Assembly: GCA_017515345.1 (NCBI GenBank)
Contig: JAFWFZ010000010.1
Coordinates: 1-43,468, forward strand
Length of the DNA: 43,468 nt
Source: Oscillospiraceae bacterium
GTDB lineage: Bacteria > Bacillota > Clostridia > Oscillospirales > Oscillospiraceae
Reading direction: 5' to 3'
Of this stretch, positions 8,079 through 15,962 are shown in pieces; position 1 is the first letter of the stretch, and each line of letters begins with the position of its first letter. A program made the position numbers and the translations under genes. The notes under the pieces are model-generated. The model had not been told where the DNA came from. It did not search any database and was given only the letters and a program-made list of their open reading frames with translations.

Positions 8079-8840
8079 GTGACGACCTGCTATTTTACGG
8101 CCACGGGCAACTGCCTGTATGTCGCCGGAAGGATCGGCGGCAGGCTCCTCTCCATTCCGCAGCTCATGCGGCAGAAGGAGATCGCCGTTGAGGACGACGC
8201 CGTCGGGATCGTGGCCCCGGTCTACGCGGTGGAGATGCCGATGATGGTCAAGGCGTTTCTGGAGAAGGCGAAGATCCGGACGGACTATTTCTTCTTCGTT
8301 TACACCTACGGCATGGGCTATGCGGAGGCGTTTGCCCACGTGGAGGTCGCAGCCCGAAAGGCCGGCCTGACGCTCAGCTATATAGACGCCGTCCAAATGG
8401 TGGACAATTACCTCCCCTTCTTCGACATGCGGGAGCAGATCGATACGCTCCCCGCGAAGGATGTGGAGGGCCAGCTGGATCGGATCGTAAAGGATATCGC
8501 AGCGCGCGTCCTGCGGCCGGTCCATGTCACCGACAGGAATCTGGCGGAGATGGAAAAATGGACCCGGAACCACGCGGCCAACATTCTGAAAAAGGATACG
8601 GCTCTGGGGTATACCGTGAACGGCGACTGCATCCGCTGCGGCATCTGCGCAAAGGTCTGTCCGGCCGACAACATCACGGTCACGGAGGACGGCGTTCACT
8701 TCTCGGATCACTGCGAGGTCTGCTATGCCTGCCTGCATAACTGTCCGCAGAGCGCGATCCACATGCCGGTGGAGGCGGGCACCACGCACTACCGCAACGA
8801 GCACGTGACGCTGAAGGATATCATCCGATCGAACGGGTAA
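8079..8840 (+). CDS. EFR1-family flavodoxin-ferredoxin protein
   Basis: A 253-residue protein. The N-terminus is a flavodoxin-like domain (CYFTATGNCLYVAGR, FMN phosphate loop; APVYAVEMP, second loop). The C-terminus is a two-cluster ferredoxin with CIRCGICAKVCP and CEVCYACLHNCP. This is the architecture of the EFR1 family, thought to shuttle electrons between flavin and iron-sulfur centres in anaerobes. The start is GTG 8079 with AGGGGG 8 nt upstream; an upstream open frame belongs to the rubredoxin gene in another frame. It is tightly linked to the preceding gene (4-nt gap) and the following one (14-nt gap). Confidence 0.87.
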   Translation: MTTCYFTATGNCLYVAGRIGGRLLSIPQLMRQKEIAVEDDAVGIVAPVYAVEMPMMVKAFLEKAKIRTDYFFFVYTYGMGYAEAFAHVEVAARKAGLTLSYIDAVQMVDNYLPFFDMREQIDTLPAKDVEGQLDRIVKDIAARVLRPVHVTDRNLAEMEKWTRNHAANILKKDTALGYTVNGDCIRCGICAKVCPADNITVTEDGVHFSDHCEVCYACLHNCPQSAIHMPVEAGTTHYRNEHVTLKDIIRSNG

Positions 8841-8854
8841 GGGGCGACTGAAGG

Positions 8855-9463
8855 ATGGCAAAAAAAGAACTGCGGCTTCACGCCGTCGTAGCGCCGACAC
8901 AGACGGTCGTTGTATCGGCTTATGATCCGGACGGGAAGGCGGACGCCTGCACGCTGGCCTTCTACATGGTGAGCAGCCATGTACCGCCCTGTGTGACCAT
9001 CGCGATCAACGCGACGCAGAAGCGAAAGACCCTGCGGGACATTCTGGAGACGAAGGCCTTTGTGCTCGGATTCCCGAGCGCGGATCAGGTCGGCGAGGCG
9101 GACTATCTCGGGGTGGAATCCGGCTACAGCACGGATAAACTGAAAAACATCGGTTTCACCGTAAGCGAAGCGAGGACCGTCCATGCGCCGGTGATCAACG
9201 AGCTGCTGCTCTCCCTCGAGTGCGAGGTGGTGCATACGGTCACCGTCGGCAGCCACACGCAGATCACGGGCGAAGTAAAGAATATACTGGCCGACGAGAG
9301 TATTCTGAACGACAGAGGCCGCATCCTCCTGGACCGGCTGCGGCCCCTGATTTACGATGAGGAGCAGATGGAGTATCTGGCGCTTGGCGGTAAGGTTTCG
9401 GACGCCTTCAGACCGGGCGCGGAGCGGAAGAAGTCGTTCGACGGAGAGCGCGCTCATATGTGA
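8855..9463 (+). CDS. flavin reductase-like FMN-binding split-barrel protein
   Basis: A 202-residue protein of the flavin reductase-like family. Typical segments are VVSAYDPDGKADACTLAFYMVSSHVPPCVTIAI, in which the flavin is held, followed by KTLRDILETKAFVLGFPS and the C-terminal HTQITGEVKNILAD and LALGGKV. These proteins bind FMN and either reduce free flavin with NAD(P)H or pass electrons to partner proteins. It follows EFR1 by 14 nt. A ribosome site AAGGGG lies about 10 nt before the ATG. A hydrophilic tail of about 20 residues, rich in R and K, is unremarkable. The context suggests a flavin-dependent oxygen or peroxide defence, or a xenobiotic-reduction block. Confidence 0.83.
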   Translation: MAKKELRLHAVVAPTQTVVVSAYDPDGKADACTLAFYMVSSHVPPCVTIAINATQKRKTLRDILETKAFVLGFPSADQVGEADYLGVESGYSTDKLKNIGFTVSEARTVHAPVINELLLSLECEVVHTVTVGSHTQITGEVKNILADESILNDRGRILLDRLRPLIYDEEQMEYLALGGKVSDAFRPGAERKKSFDGERAHM

Positions 9464-9555
9464 TGAACGGCGCCGACCGCGCAGAGGAACCACACGGAGC
9501 GGGGACCGTAAGAAGTGATGAAAGCGGCGATCCGCCGGGCTGAGGAGGGAAGAGG

Positions 9556-9810
9556 ATGCAGAAAAGAACGACCGGAACGGTTGTTTCCGTGAAGAAACAG
9601 TGGTGGTTCAAGGTAAACACGAAAGCGTTTCGGAGCGGCCCCCTTGACGGAGCGGTCTTCCCGTATATCATCAAGGTGAGATATACGGCAGACGGCGTTG
9701 AATATGTGAAACGGAAATGGATCGGCGCGGGGTATCCTGTACCGGCCGAGGGGGAACAGGTGGACCTTGTCTATGATGAGGATAAGCCGGAGAAAGTGAA
9801 GCTCGTCTGA
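9556..9810 (+). CDS. small protein of unknown function (DUF3592-like)
   Basis: An 84-residue, lysine-rich, probably soluble protein starting MQKRTTGTVVSVKKQWW. It contains IIKVRYTADGVEYVKRKWIGAG and ends in VDLVYDEDKPEKVKLV. The alternating strands around a YTADGVEY hairpin resemble the core of DUF3592 proteins, without their membrane helices. Similar short proteins are sometimes mislabelled as sugar transporter permeases, which this cannot be. Start ATG 9556 has GAGGAGGGAAG immediately upstream. It lies in the redox block, but nothing in the sequence ties it to electron transfer. Confidence 0.7.
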   Translation: MQKRTTGTVVSVKKQWWFKVNTKAFRSGPLDGAVFPYIIKVRYTADGVEYVKRKWIGAGYPVPAEGEQVDLVYDEDKPEKVKLV

Positions 9811-9941
9811 TAGGCGGATCACGGTATCCTGCCGGATCCGGAAACGCCTGCGTGAATGTACGGGAAGGGGGGTTCGGCCGAACCGGGGATCGAAGGCAGA
9901 GGATGAAAAACAGGTCGTATCACGTGAAAGGAGAAAAAACC

Positions 9942-10226
9942 ATGATCAAGGTCGTTGCGCGGACACTGGTCCGCGAAGAATGCATCGAAGCGTATCAGGC
10001 CCTGGCAAAGGAGATCGTGGAGAAGACGGTGCAGGAGAGCGGGAACGTCTTCTATACCATGAATCAGGGCGTGGAGGACAAGCGGCTCCATGCCATGATC
10101 GAGGCGTGGGAGAGCATGGAGGCGCTGCAGGCTCATATGGCCTCGGAGCATTTCAAGAGGATCGTGCCGCAGATGGCGCAGTACGCGGAGGAGAATTATC
10201 CTCCGGAGCTTTACACTGAGGTGTAA
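9942..10226 (+). CDS. antibiotic biosynthesis monooxygenase (ABM) family protein
   Basis: A 94-residue ferredoxin-like protein starting MIKVVARTLVREECIEAY. The order is strand, long helix, strand, then an acidic strand (HAMIEAWESMEALQAHMAS) and EHFKRIVPQM, the familiar ABM domain pattern. Members are small cofactor-poor monooxygenases acting on quinones or haem, or are sensors of such compounds; the substrate here is unknown. The start is ATG 9942 with AAAGGAG 8 nt upstream. It sits between a small unknown gene and a second iron-sulfur flavoprotein in what looks like one redox operon. Confidence 0.8.
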   Translation: MIKVVARTLVREECIEAYQALAKEIVEKTVQESGNVFYTMNQGVEDKRLHAMIEAWESMEALQAHMASEHFKRIVPQMAQYAEENYPPELYTEV

Positions 10227-10294
10227 AGGGAAAGATCGGCAGAGGTTACCTGCATCATGCATCATGCAGGCAGGGAAAAACAGGAGGTCGTGAA

Positions 10295-10807
10295 GTGAAA
10301 ATCGCAGTTTTTAACGGAAGTCCGAGGAAAGAGAATACTTCCGCTATGATCCGGGCGTTTCGCGAAGGCGCTGAGGCCGCGGGCCATGAAGTGGAAGAGT
10401 ACCATGTCGGGAAAATGAAGATCGCCGGCTGCCTTGGCTGCATGTACTGCAAAACCAAGGGCGAAGGCGTCTGCATTCAAAAGGATGATCTTGAAAAGAT
10501 CATGCCGGCCTACAAAGACGCCGATATGATCGTTTTCGCGTCGCCGGTCTACTACTTTACCATGACCGCGCAGATGGAGGCCGCTATCCAGAGGGTGTTC
10601 TGCATCGGGAAGCCCGCGAAAGCGAAGAAAGCCGCTCTGCTGCTGAGCTCCGGTTCGCCGGGCGTCTATGACGGCGCTGTGGCGCAGTTCAAAGCATATA
10701 CGAGCTATACCGGGATCGAAGCGGTCGGCGTCATCACAGCCCATGGGGAAGAAAACAAATCCGAAGCGAAGCTCAGCGAGATCAGAGAGTTCGCGAGATC
10801 TCTCTAA
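10295..10807 (+). CDS. second iron-sulfur flavoprotein / flavodoxin-fold oxidoreductase
   Basis: A 170-residue protein beginning MKIAVFNGSPRKENTSAM, with the FMN phosphate loop NGSPRK and the second loop SPVYYFTMTAQMEA. It has the same compact CX2CX2CX7C cysteine pattern (GCLGCMYCKTKGEGVC) as the protein at 6324, so it probably also binds a 4Fe-4S cluster. It is shorter at the C-terminus. The start is GTG 10295 behind CAGGAGGT at good distance. It is the last gene of the redox block; the strong terminator 10822-10851 follows 14 nt after the stop. Confidence 0.83.
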   Translation: MKIAVFNGSPRKENTSAMIRAFREGAEAAGHEVEEYHVGKMKIAGCLGCMYCKTKGEGVCIQKDDLEKIMPAYKDADMIVFASPVYYFTMTAQMEAAIQRVFCIGKPAKAKKAALLLSSGSPGVYDGAVAQFKAYTSYTGIEAVGVITAHGEENKSEAKLSEIREFARSL

Positions 10808-10821
10808 GCTATGGTTTGAAT

Positions 10822-10851
10822 AAAAAAAGCCGCCCAAGGGCGGCTTTTTTT
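10822..10851. terminator. strong bidirectional-looking terminator
   Basis: GCCGCCC-AA-GGGCGGC flanked by a run of seven A on the left and seven T on the right. It ends the redox block on the plus strand and could also stop minus-strand transcription. Confidence 0.9.
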
Positions 10852-11056
10852 ATTTCGGCCGTATGTGAATGACCGCGGAGGCGGCGCGGGCCGCATTTGC
10901 AGGAAGCTGCCTGTCACCGGCGCCGGAGACAGGGGATCATCGGACGGCGATCCGCGCGGCAGTCCGCAGAAATCGCCCCGCCTCCGGTACGGACGGACAG
11001 CGGGCCGCGAAGCATCGACGGCTCGGCCGGATCGGACTATTATGGGGCAGAAACCA

Positions 11057-11085
11057 TTGAAATGACAGGGAAATAATGCTATACT
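11057..11085 (+). promoter_or_regulatory. promoter of the peptide exporter operon
   Basis: TTGAAA (11057-11062), 17-nt spacer, TATACT (11080-11085). The leader to ATG 11143 would be about 50 nt. This is the only clear promoter seen before the 11143-17390 gene set. Confidence 0.65.
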
Positions 11086-11142
11086 GGAAAGTGCGATATT
11101 ATTGGCTGTGATCGGTACGCTGATCAACGGCGGAGGACATAT

Positions 11143-11559
11143 ATGAGTCATTCATTATTCAGGAAGAAAAGCCTAGAGAGCATTTCGTCTCCGGAGCAGA
11201 TATCCGGTTTCCTTCGCGTTGCCACGCCTTCCCTGTGGATCGTGCTTGCCGCGGTGGCCCTGCTGCTCGCAAGCCTGCTTGTCTGGAGCTCCGTGACGGC
11301 GGTTGAGAGCTATGCGGCCGGTACCGCAGAGGTACGGGACGGTATCCTGACGCTCCGCTTTGATGATGCCGATAAGGCTGAAAAAGTCGAGGTCGGTATG
11401 AATGTCAAGGTCGGCGAGCTCACCGCACCGGTGGTGAGCGTCGGCCTCGACGAGGGGGGAGCTCCTATCGCCATTGCGGATGTTGAGCTTCCCGACGGTT
11501 TCTACGACGCCCGCGTGGGCTACAGAAGTACGCAGATCATCCGGATGCTCTTTGCATAA
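11143..11559 (+). CDS. minimal HlyD/NHLM-type secretion adaptor (short form)
   Basis: A 138-residue protein starting MSHSLFRKKSLESISSPEQ, the conserved opening of NHLM bacteriocin system secretion proteins (HlyD-like, TIGR03794). It has one membrane helix at about residues 31-52. After the helix only about 85 residues remain, including VEVGMNVKVGELTAPVVSV, which resembles the last beta-barrel part of HlyD adaptors. The coiled-coil hairpin and lipoyl domain that make normal adaptors several hundred residues long are absent. I see no frameshift: start, RBS (GGAGG) and stop are clean. It may be a reduced adaptor suited to a cell without an outer membrane. The C39 ABC gene starts 13 nt later. Confidence 0.75.
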   Translation: MSHSLFRKKSLESISSPEQISGFLRVATPSLWIVLAAVALLLASLLVWSSVTAVESYAAGTAEVRDGILTLRFDDADKAEKVEVGMNVKVGELTAPVVSVGLDEGGAPIAIADVELPDGFYDARVGYRSTQIIRMLFA

Positions 11560-11572
11560 GGCGGTGCATGCT

Positions 11573-13750
11573 GTGAGGAAGCGAAACGTCAGGCAGCCGC
11601 TGAAAAAGGGCGTGGCCAGGGTACCTGTCGTCATGCAGATGGAATCGCTGGAGTGCGGGGCGGCCTGCCTTGCCATGGTGATGGCATATTATGACAAATG
11701 GCTGCCGCTGGAGCGGGTGCGCCTCGACTGCGGCGTGTCGCGAGACGGCTCCAACGCGAAAAACATGCTGAAGGCCGCCCGCAGCTACGGATTGGAGGCA
11801 AGGGGCTTTCGGATGGAGCTTTCCGCCATACGGGAGAGTGGATCGTTCCCCTGCGTCATTCACTGGAACTTCAACCATTTTGTGGTGCTCCGCGGCTTCC
11901 GCGGCCGTTATGCCTTCATCAATGATCCGGCGCGGGGGAGCCTGAAGGTCACCATGGAGGAGTTTGACCGGGCTTTTACCGGCATCTGCCTGACCTTTGC
12001 CCCCTCAGATACCTTTGTGCCGGGGGGCAGGAGGGAGAGCGTGATGGCCTTTGCCCGGAGACGTCTCACCGGAGCGGGGGGCGCGGTGGTTCTCGTCACC
12101 ATGATGAGCGTGCTCGGCTATCTGTTTGCCCTTCTCAATCCCGCCTTTGCCCGCTTCTTCCTGGATCGGCTGCTGACAGGGGAAAACGCGGAGCTGCTCA
12201 TGCCCTTTATCGGCCTGCTCCTGCTCGTCAGTTTTCTGCAGATCCTCGCCGCCGTTCTTCAGGCGGTCTGCTCCCTCAGGATCAACGGCAAAATGGCGGT
12301 GATCGGCAGCAGCTCCTTCATGTGGAAGCTGCTGCACCTGCCGGTCGAATTCTTTGCCCAGCGCACCGTCGGAGATATCCAGACCCGTCATTATGCCAAC
12401 GCCATCGTTGCGCAGACCATGGTGAACGTTCTGGCACCGCTTTTGATCAGCGCCGCCATGATGGTCTTTTACCTGGTCGTCATGCTTCGGTACAGCCCGC
12501 TGCTGACGGTCGTCGGCATTGCCGCCATTGTGCTGAACATTGCCATGAGCCGCCTGATCGCCCTCAAGCGCCTGAACATCACCCGCGTCCAGATGCGCGA
12601 TGCGGGCAAGCTGGCGGCGGCGACCGTCTCCGGTATCCAGATGATGGAGACTATCAAGGCAAACGGCGCGGAGGACGGTTACTTCCGCAGGTGGGCGGGA
12701 TATCAGGCTTCCGTTCATTCGCAGACGGTGAGCTTTACGAGGCTGAACCAGTATCTCGGGACGATCCCGGCGTTCGTCAGCGTGCTGGCCAACGCCGCCG
12801 TACTGGTGCTGGGCGTGTGGCTGTGCATGCGCGGCCGGTTCACCCTGGGCATGGTGGCGGCGTTTCAGAGCTTTCTCATGAGCTTTATGAGCCCTGCCAT
12901 GACGCTGATCACGGCAGGTCAGACGTTCCAGGAGCTGCGTACGCAGATGGAGCGCATCGAGGACGTGATGAAATACCCGGACGCTCCGGCCTTCTCGGCC
13001 GACGCCGCCGGGGAAAACACGTATGAGAAGCTCTCCGGCGAGATCGAGCTGAAAAACGTCACCTTCGGTTACTCCCGCCTGGACGAACCGCTGATCACCG
13101 ATTTTTCCATACGTATCCGACGGGGCGGCAGGGTCGCGTTCGTCGGGGAGTCCGGCTGCGGCAAATCCACGCTTTCCAGACTGATCTCGGGACTCTATCA
13201 GCCCTGGAGCGGCGAGATCCTGTTTGACGGAAGACCGATCGGGGAGATCGATCACGCGGTTTTTACCGGCAGCGTCGCCGTGGTCGACCAGGAGATCACA
13301 CTGTTTGAGGATACGGTTTCAAACAACATCAGGCTGTGGGACAACAGCGTTGAAAGCTTCGAGATGATCCTTGCCGCGCGGGATGCGCAGATCCACGACG
13401 ACATCGTGCGCCGACCCGGCGGATACCGGGGAAGGCTGACCGAGGGAGGCCGCGACCTCTCCGGCGGTCAGCGGCAGCGGCTGGAGATCGCCCGCGCCCT
13501 GACCCAGGACCCGCATATCATCATTCTGGATGAAGCGACCAGCGCGCTGGACGCCCGCACGGAATATGAGCTGGTGAACGCGATCAAGGATCGGGGGATC
13601 ACCTGCATTGTCATCGCGCATCGGCTGTCCACGATCCGGGACTGTGACGAGATCATCGTGCTGGATCATGGAAAGGTGGTGGAGCGCGGGACCCACGAGG
13701 AGCTCTACGCCAAGGGCGGATATTACACGGAGCTGATTACCAACGACTGA
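11573..13750 (+). CDS. peptidase-containing ABC exporter (C39 peptidase, NHLM type)
   Basis: A 725-residue bifunctional exporter. The N-terminal C39 cysteine peptidase is complete: Gln22, Cys28 in LECGAACL, His102 in NFNHFVVL and Asp118 in FINDPARG. A six-helix ABC membrane domain follows (about residues 155-450). The nucleotide-binding domain has Walker A GESGCGKST (about 525), signature LSGGQRQRLEIARAL (about 628) and Walker B IIILDEATSALD (about 649). Such proteins cut precursor peptides after a double-glycine-type site and export the core; the closest named family is TIGR03796. The start is GTG 11573 with AAGGCGG 8 nt upstream; the open frame back to 11474 overlaps the adaptor gene. The likely substrates are the two peptides at 17527 and 17735. 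Confidence 0.92.
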   Translation: MRKRNVRQPLKKGVARVPVVMQMESLECGAACLAMVMAYYDKWLPLERVRLDCGVSRDGSNAKNMLKAARSYGLEARGFRMELSAIRESGSFPCVIHWNFNHFVVLRGFRGRYAFINDPARGSLKVTMEEFDRAFTGICLTFAPSDTFVPGGRRESVMAFARRRLTGAGGAVVLVTMMSVLGYLFALLNPAFARFFLDRLLTGENAELLMPFIGLLLLVSFLQILAAVLQAVCSLRINGKMAVIGSSSFMWKLLHLPVEFFAQRTVGDIQTRHYANAIVAQTMVNVLAPLLISAAMMVFYLVVMLRYSPLLTVVGIAAIVLNIAMSRLIALKRLNITRVQMRDAGKLAAATVSGIQMMETIKANGAEDGYFRRWAGYQASVHSQTVSFTRLNQYLGTIPAFVSVLANAAVLVLGVWLCMRGRFTLGMVAAFQSFLMSFMSPAMTLITAGQTFQELRTQMERIEDVMKYPDAPAFSADAAGENTYEKLSGEIELKNVTFGYSRLDEPLITDFSIRIRRGGRVAFVGESGCGKSTLSRLISGLYQPWSGEILFDGRPIGEIDHAVFTGSVAVVDQEITLFEDTVSNNIRLWDNSVESFEMILAARDAQIHDDIVRRPGGYRGRLTEGGRDLSGGQRQRLEIARALTQDPHIIILDEATSALDARTEYELVNAIKDRGITCIVIAHRLSTIRDCDEIIVLDHGKVVERGTHEELYAKGGYYTELITND

Positions 13751-13766
13751 GAAGGGAGACGACGGA

Positions 13767-15947
13767 GTGGGCTGGTTCGATGAGCAGATCCGCGATCGCA
13801 AGGCGAGCGATCAGGAGATCTTTGAGGCCTCCATACTCGAGGTGGCGTCTGCCGTGCTGGGCAGCCGCGGCGCGAGCACACTGAAGGATCAGCGCCTCCT
13901 CTCCAGGACTGCCATTGACCAGATACTGAAGTACTATCACTTTAAGCCCGTGGAGATCCCGAGTGAGATCACGGAGCCGGAGGATCAGCTTGAGTATGCG
14001 CTCCGCCAGCACGGGATCGCCTCCCGCGGCATCACGCTCTCCGGCGACTGGTATCGGAACGGCTTCGGCCCGATCCTCGCTTTTCGCAGGGAGGACGGAT
14101 CGCCGGTGGCGCTGCTGCCGAAGCGGCTGCGCGGATATGAATGGCAGGATGCCGACGGAGCAAAAGTCACCGCCGGCAAACGAACGGCGGATCAGCTGAA
14201 GCCGGAAGCGATCTGCTTCTATCCGCCTCTGCCGCAGAAACCGCTGGGCATTCCCGATCTGTTCAGCTTTATGAAGAATTGTCTGCGCCTGCCCGATTAT
14301 GCCCTGCTGATCGTGCTGACGCTTCTCGTGACGGCGACGGGGCTGCTGCTGCCGCATATCACAAAAATGCTGTCCGGGTTCATCCTGGAAAGCGGCAACA
14401 CGCTGATCCTGTGGAGCACTGCCGTGTTCCTGCTGTGCGTTCTTGTCTCCTCGCAGCTTTTCACCGCCTCGCGGACCCTGTCCCTGAGCAGACTCCAGGC
14501 CAAGGTCACACTCCCGCTGGAGGCGGCCGTCATGATGCGCCTGATGCGCCTGCCCGCCGCGTTTTTCAGGCGGTACAGCTCCGGCGGGCTGGCAAGCCGC
14601 TGCAGCGAGATCAGCGAGCTCTGCACGATCCTTTTCGGCGGAGTATTTTCCCTGGGCTCTGCGGCCGTCGCCTCCCTGCTGTATATCGCACAGATCAATA
14701 CCTACGCCCCGGCGCTGCTGGTCCCTTCGCTTGCCGTCGTGCTGCTCACCATCGCCTTCACGGTGCTGACGGGCCTTATCAGGGAAAAAGAAATGCGGGC
14801 GTATATGAAGGAGCGCGCCGAAGAGGCCGGCGTCAGCTTTGCGCTGATCTCCGGCATCCGGAAGATCCGGCTGGCCGGCGCGGAAAAGCGGGCTTTTGCC
14901 CGCTGGGCGCACAGCTACGCCAAAGGGGCGAAGATCGAGTTCCAGCCCCCTGCGTTTCTGATCATCAGTCCCGCTGTCACGATGGCGATCCCGCTCCTCG
15001 GCACCGCCGCGATCTACTGGCTTGCGGTGCGGTCGGGGATCAGCCCCTCCTCATATCTGGCGTTTTCCGCCGCCTTCGGCGCGATCACCGGCGCGTTCGG
15101 CGCGTTTTCGGGCGTCGCGTCCTCCGCGGCGCAGATCAAGCCGATCCTGAAAATGGCGGAACCGATCCTGAAGGCTGAGCCGGAGTCGGCCGAGGGGAAG
15201 GAGATCATAACGCAGCTCTCCGGCAATATCGAGCTCTCCGGCGTTTCCTTCCGCTATGACGACGCCTCGCCTTATGTGATCGACGGCCTGGATCTGCAGA
15301 TCAGGGCAGGCGAGTATCTGGCCATCGTGGGAAGGACCGGCTGCGGCAAGAGCACGCTGCTGCGTCTCCTTCTCGGCTTTGAGATGCCGCAGAAGGGCAC
15401 GATCTATTACGACAGGAAGGATATCCGCAATCTGGATCTCAGCACCCTCCGCCGGCATATGGGCGTGGTGACCCAGGACGGCAGCCTGTTCCTTGGGGAT
15501 ATCTATTCCAATATCACCGTCTCTTCGCCGCGGCTCACCCTGGAGGACGCGTGGGAGGCGGCGGAGACAGCCGGGATCGCGGACGATATCCGCGCTATGC
15601 CCATGGGGATGCACACCGTCGTCGGTGAGGGACAGGGCGGCATCTCCGGCGGGCAGAAGCAGCGGCTGATGATCGCCAGGGCCATCGCCCCGAAGCCGAA
15701 GATCCTGCTGTTCGACGAGGCGACCAGCGCGCTGGACAACAAAACGCAGAAACGGGTGGCCGAGGCGCTGGACAGATTGAAATGCACCCGTATCGTGATC
15801 GCGCATCGCCTCTCCACGATCAAGCGATGCGACAGGATCCTGGTGCTGGAGGACGGAAAGATCGCGGAGAACGGGACATACGACGAGCTGATCGAAAAGG
15901 GCGGCCTTTTCGCCGAGCTCGTCGAACGGCAGAGGCTCGATAAATAG
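13767..15947 (+). CDS. second NHLM-type ABC transporter, ATP-binding/permease protein
   Basis: A 726-residue ABC protein without a peptidase. Residues 1 to about 160 form a degenerate cytoplasmic domain (with FGPILAFRREDGSPVALLP). A six-helix membrane domain follows (about 170-450), then an ATPase with GRTGCGKST (about 520), ISGGQKQRLMIARAI (about 625) and ILLFDEATSALD (about 646). This matches the partner protein of NHLM bacteriocin export systems (TIGR03797). It probably pairs with the C39 transporter or moves a separate substrate. Start GTG 13767 has AAGGGA 8 nt upstream; the gap to the preceding gene is 16 nt and to the protease gene 15 nt, so these are one operon. Confidence 0.9.
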   Translation: MGWFDEQIRDRKASDQEIFEASILEVASAVLGSRGASTLKDQRLLSRTAIDQILKYYHFKPVEIPSEITEPEDQLEYALRQHGIASRGITLSGDWYRNGFGPILAFRREDGSPVALLPKRLRGYEWQDADGAKVTAGKRTADQLKPEAICFYPPLPQKPLGIPDLFSFMKNCLRLPDYALLIVLTLLVTATGLLLPHITKMLSGFILESGNTLILWSTAVFLLCVLVSSQLFTASRTLSLSRLQAKVTLPLEAAVMMRLMRLPAAFFRRYSSGGLASRCSEISELCTILFGGVFSLGSAAVASLLYIAQINTYAPALLVPSLAVVLLTIAFTVLTGLIREKEMRAYMKERAEEAGVSFALISGIRKIRLAGAEKRAFARWAHSYAKGAKIEFQPPAFLIISPAVTMAIPLLGTAAIYWLAVRSGISPSSYLAFSAAFGAITGAFGAFSGVASSAAQIKPILKMAEPILKAEPESAEGKEIITQLSGNIELSGVSFRYDDASPYVIDGLDLQIRAGEYLAIVGRTGCGKSTLLRLLLGFEMPQKGTIYYDRKDIRNLDLSTLRRHMGVVTQDGSLFLGDIYSNITVSSPRLTLEDAWEAAETAGIADDIRAMPMGMHTVVGEGQGGISGGQKQRLMIARAIAPKPKILLFDEATSALDNKTQKRVAEALDRLKCTRIVIAHRLSTIKRCDRILVLEDGKIAENGTYDELIEKGGLFAELVERQRLDK

Positions 15948-15962
15948 AAAACGGAGAGGGCT

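Larger units (their letters stand above)
10808..11142. other. intergenic region between redox block and exporter operon
   Basis: It contains the terminator 10822-10851, the exporter promoter 11057-11085 and, between them, about 200 nt of GC-rich sequence with one near-palindrome around CCGGCGCCGG. No gene was seen. Confidence 0.55.
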
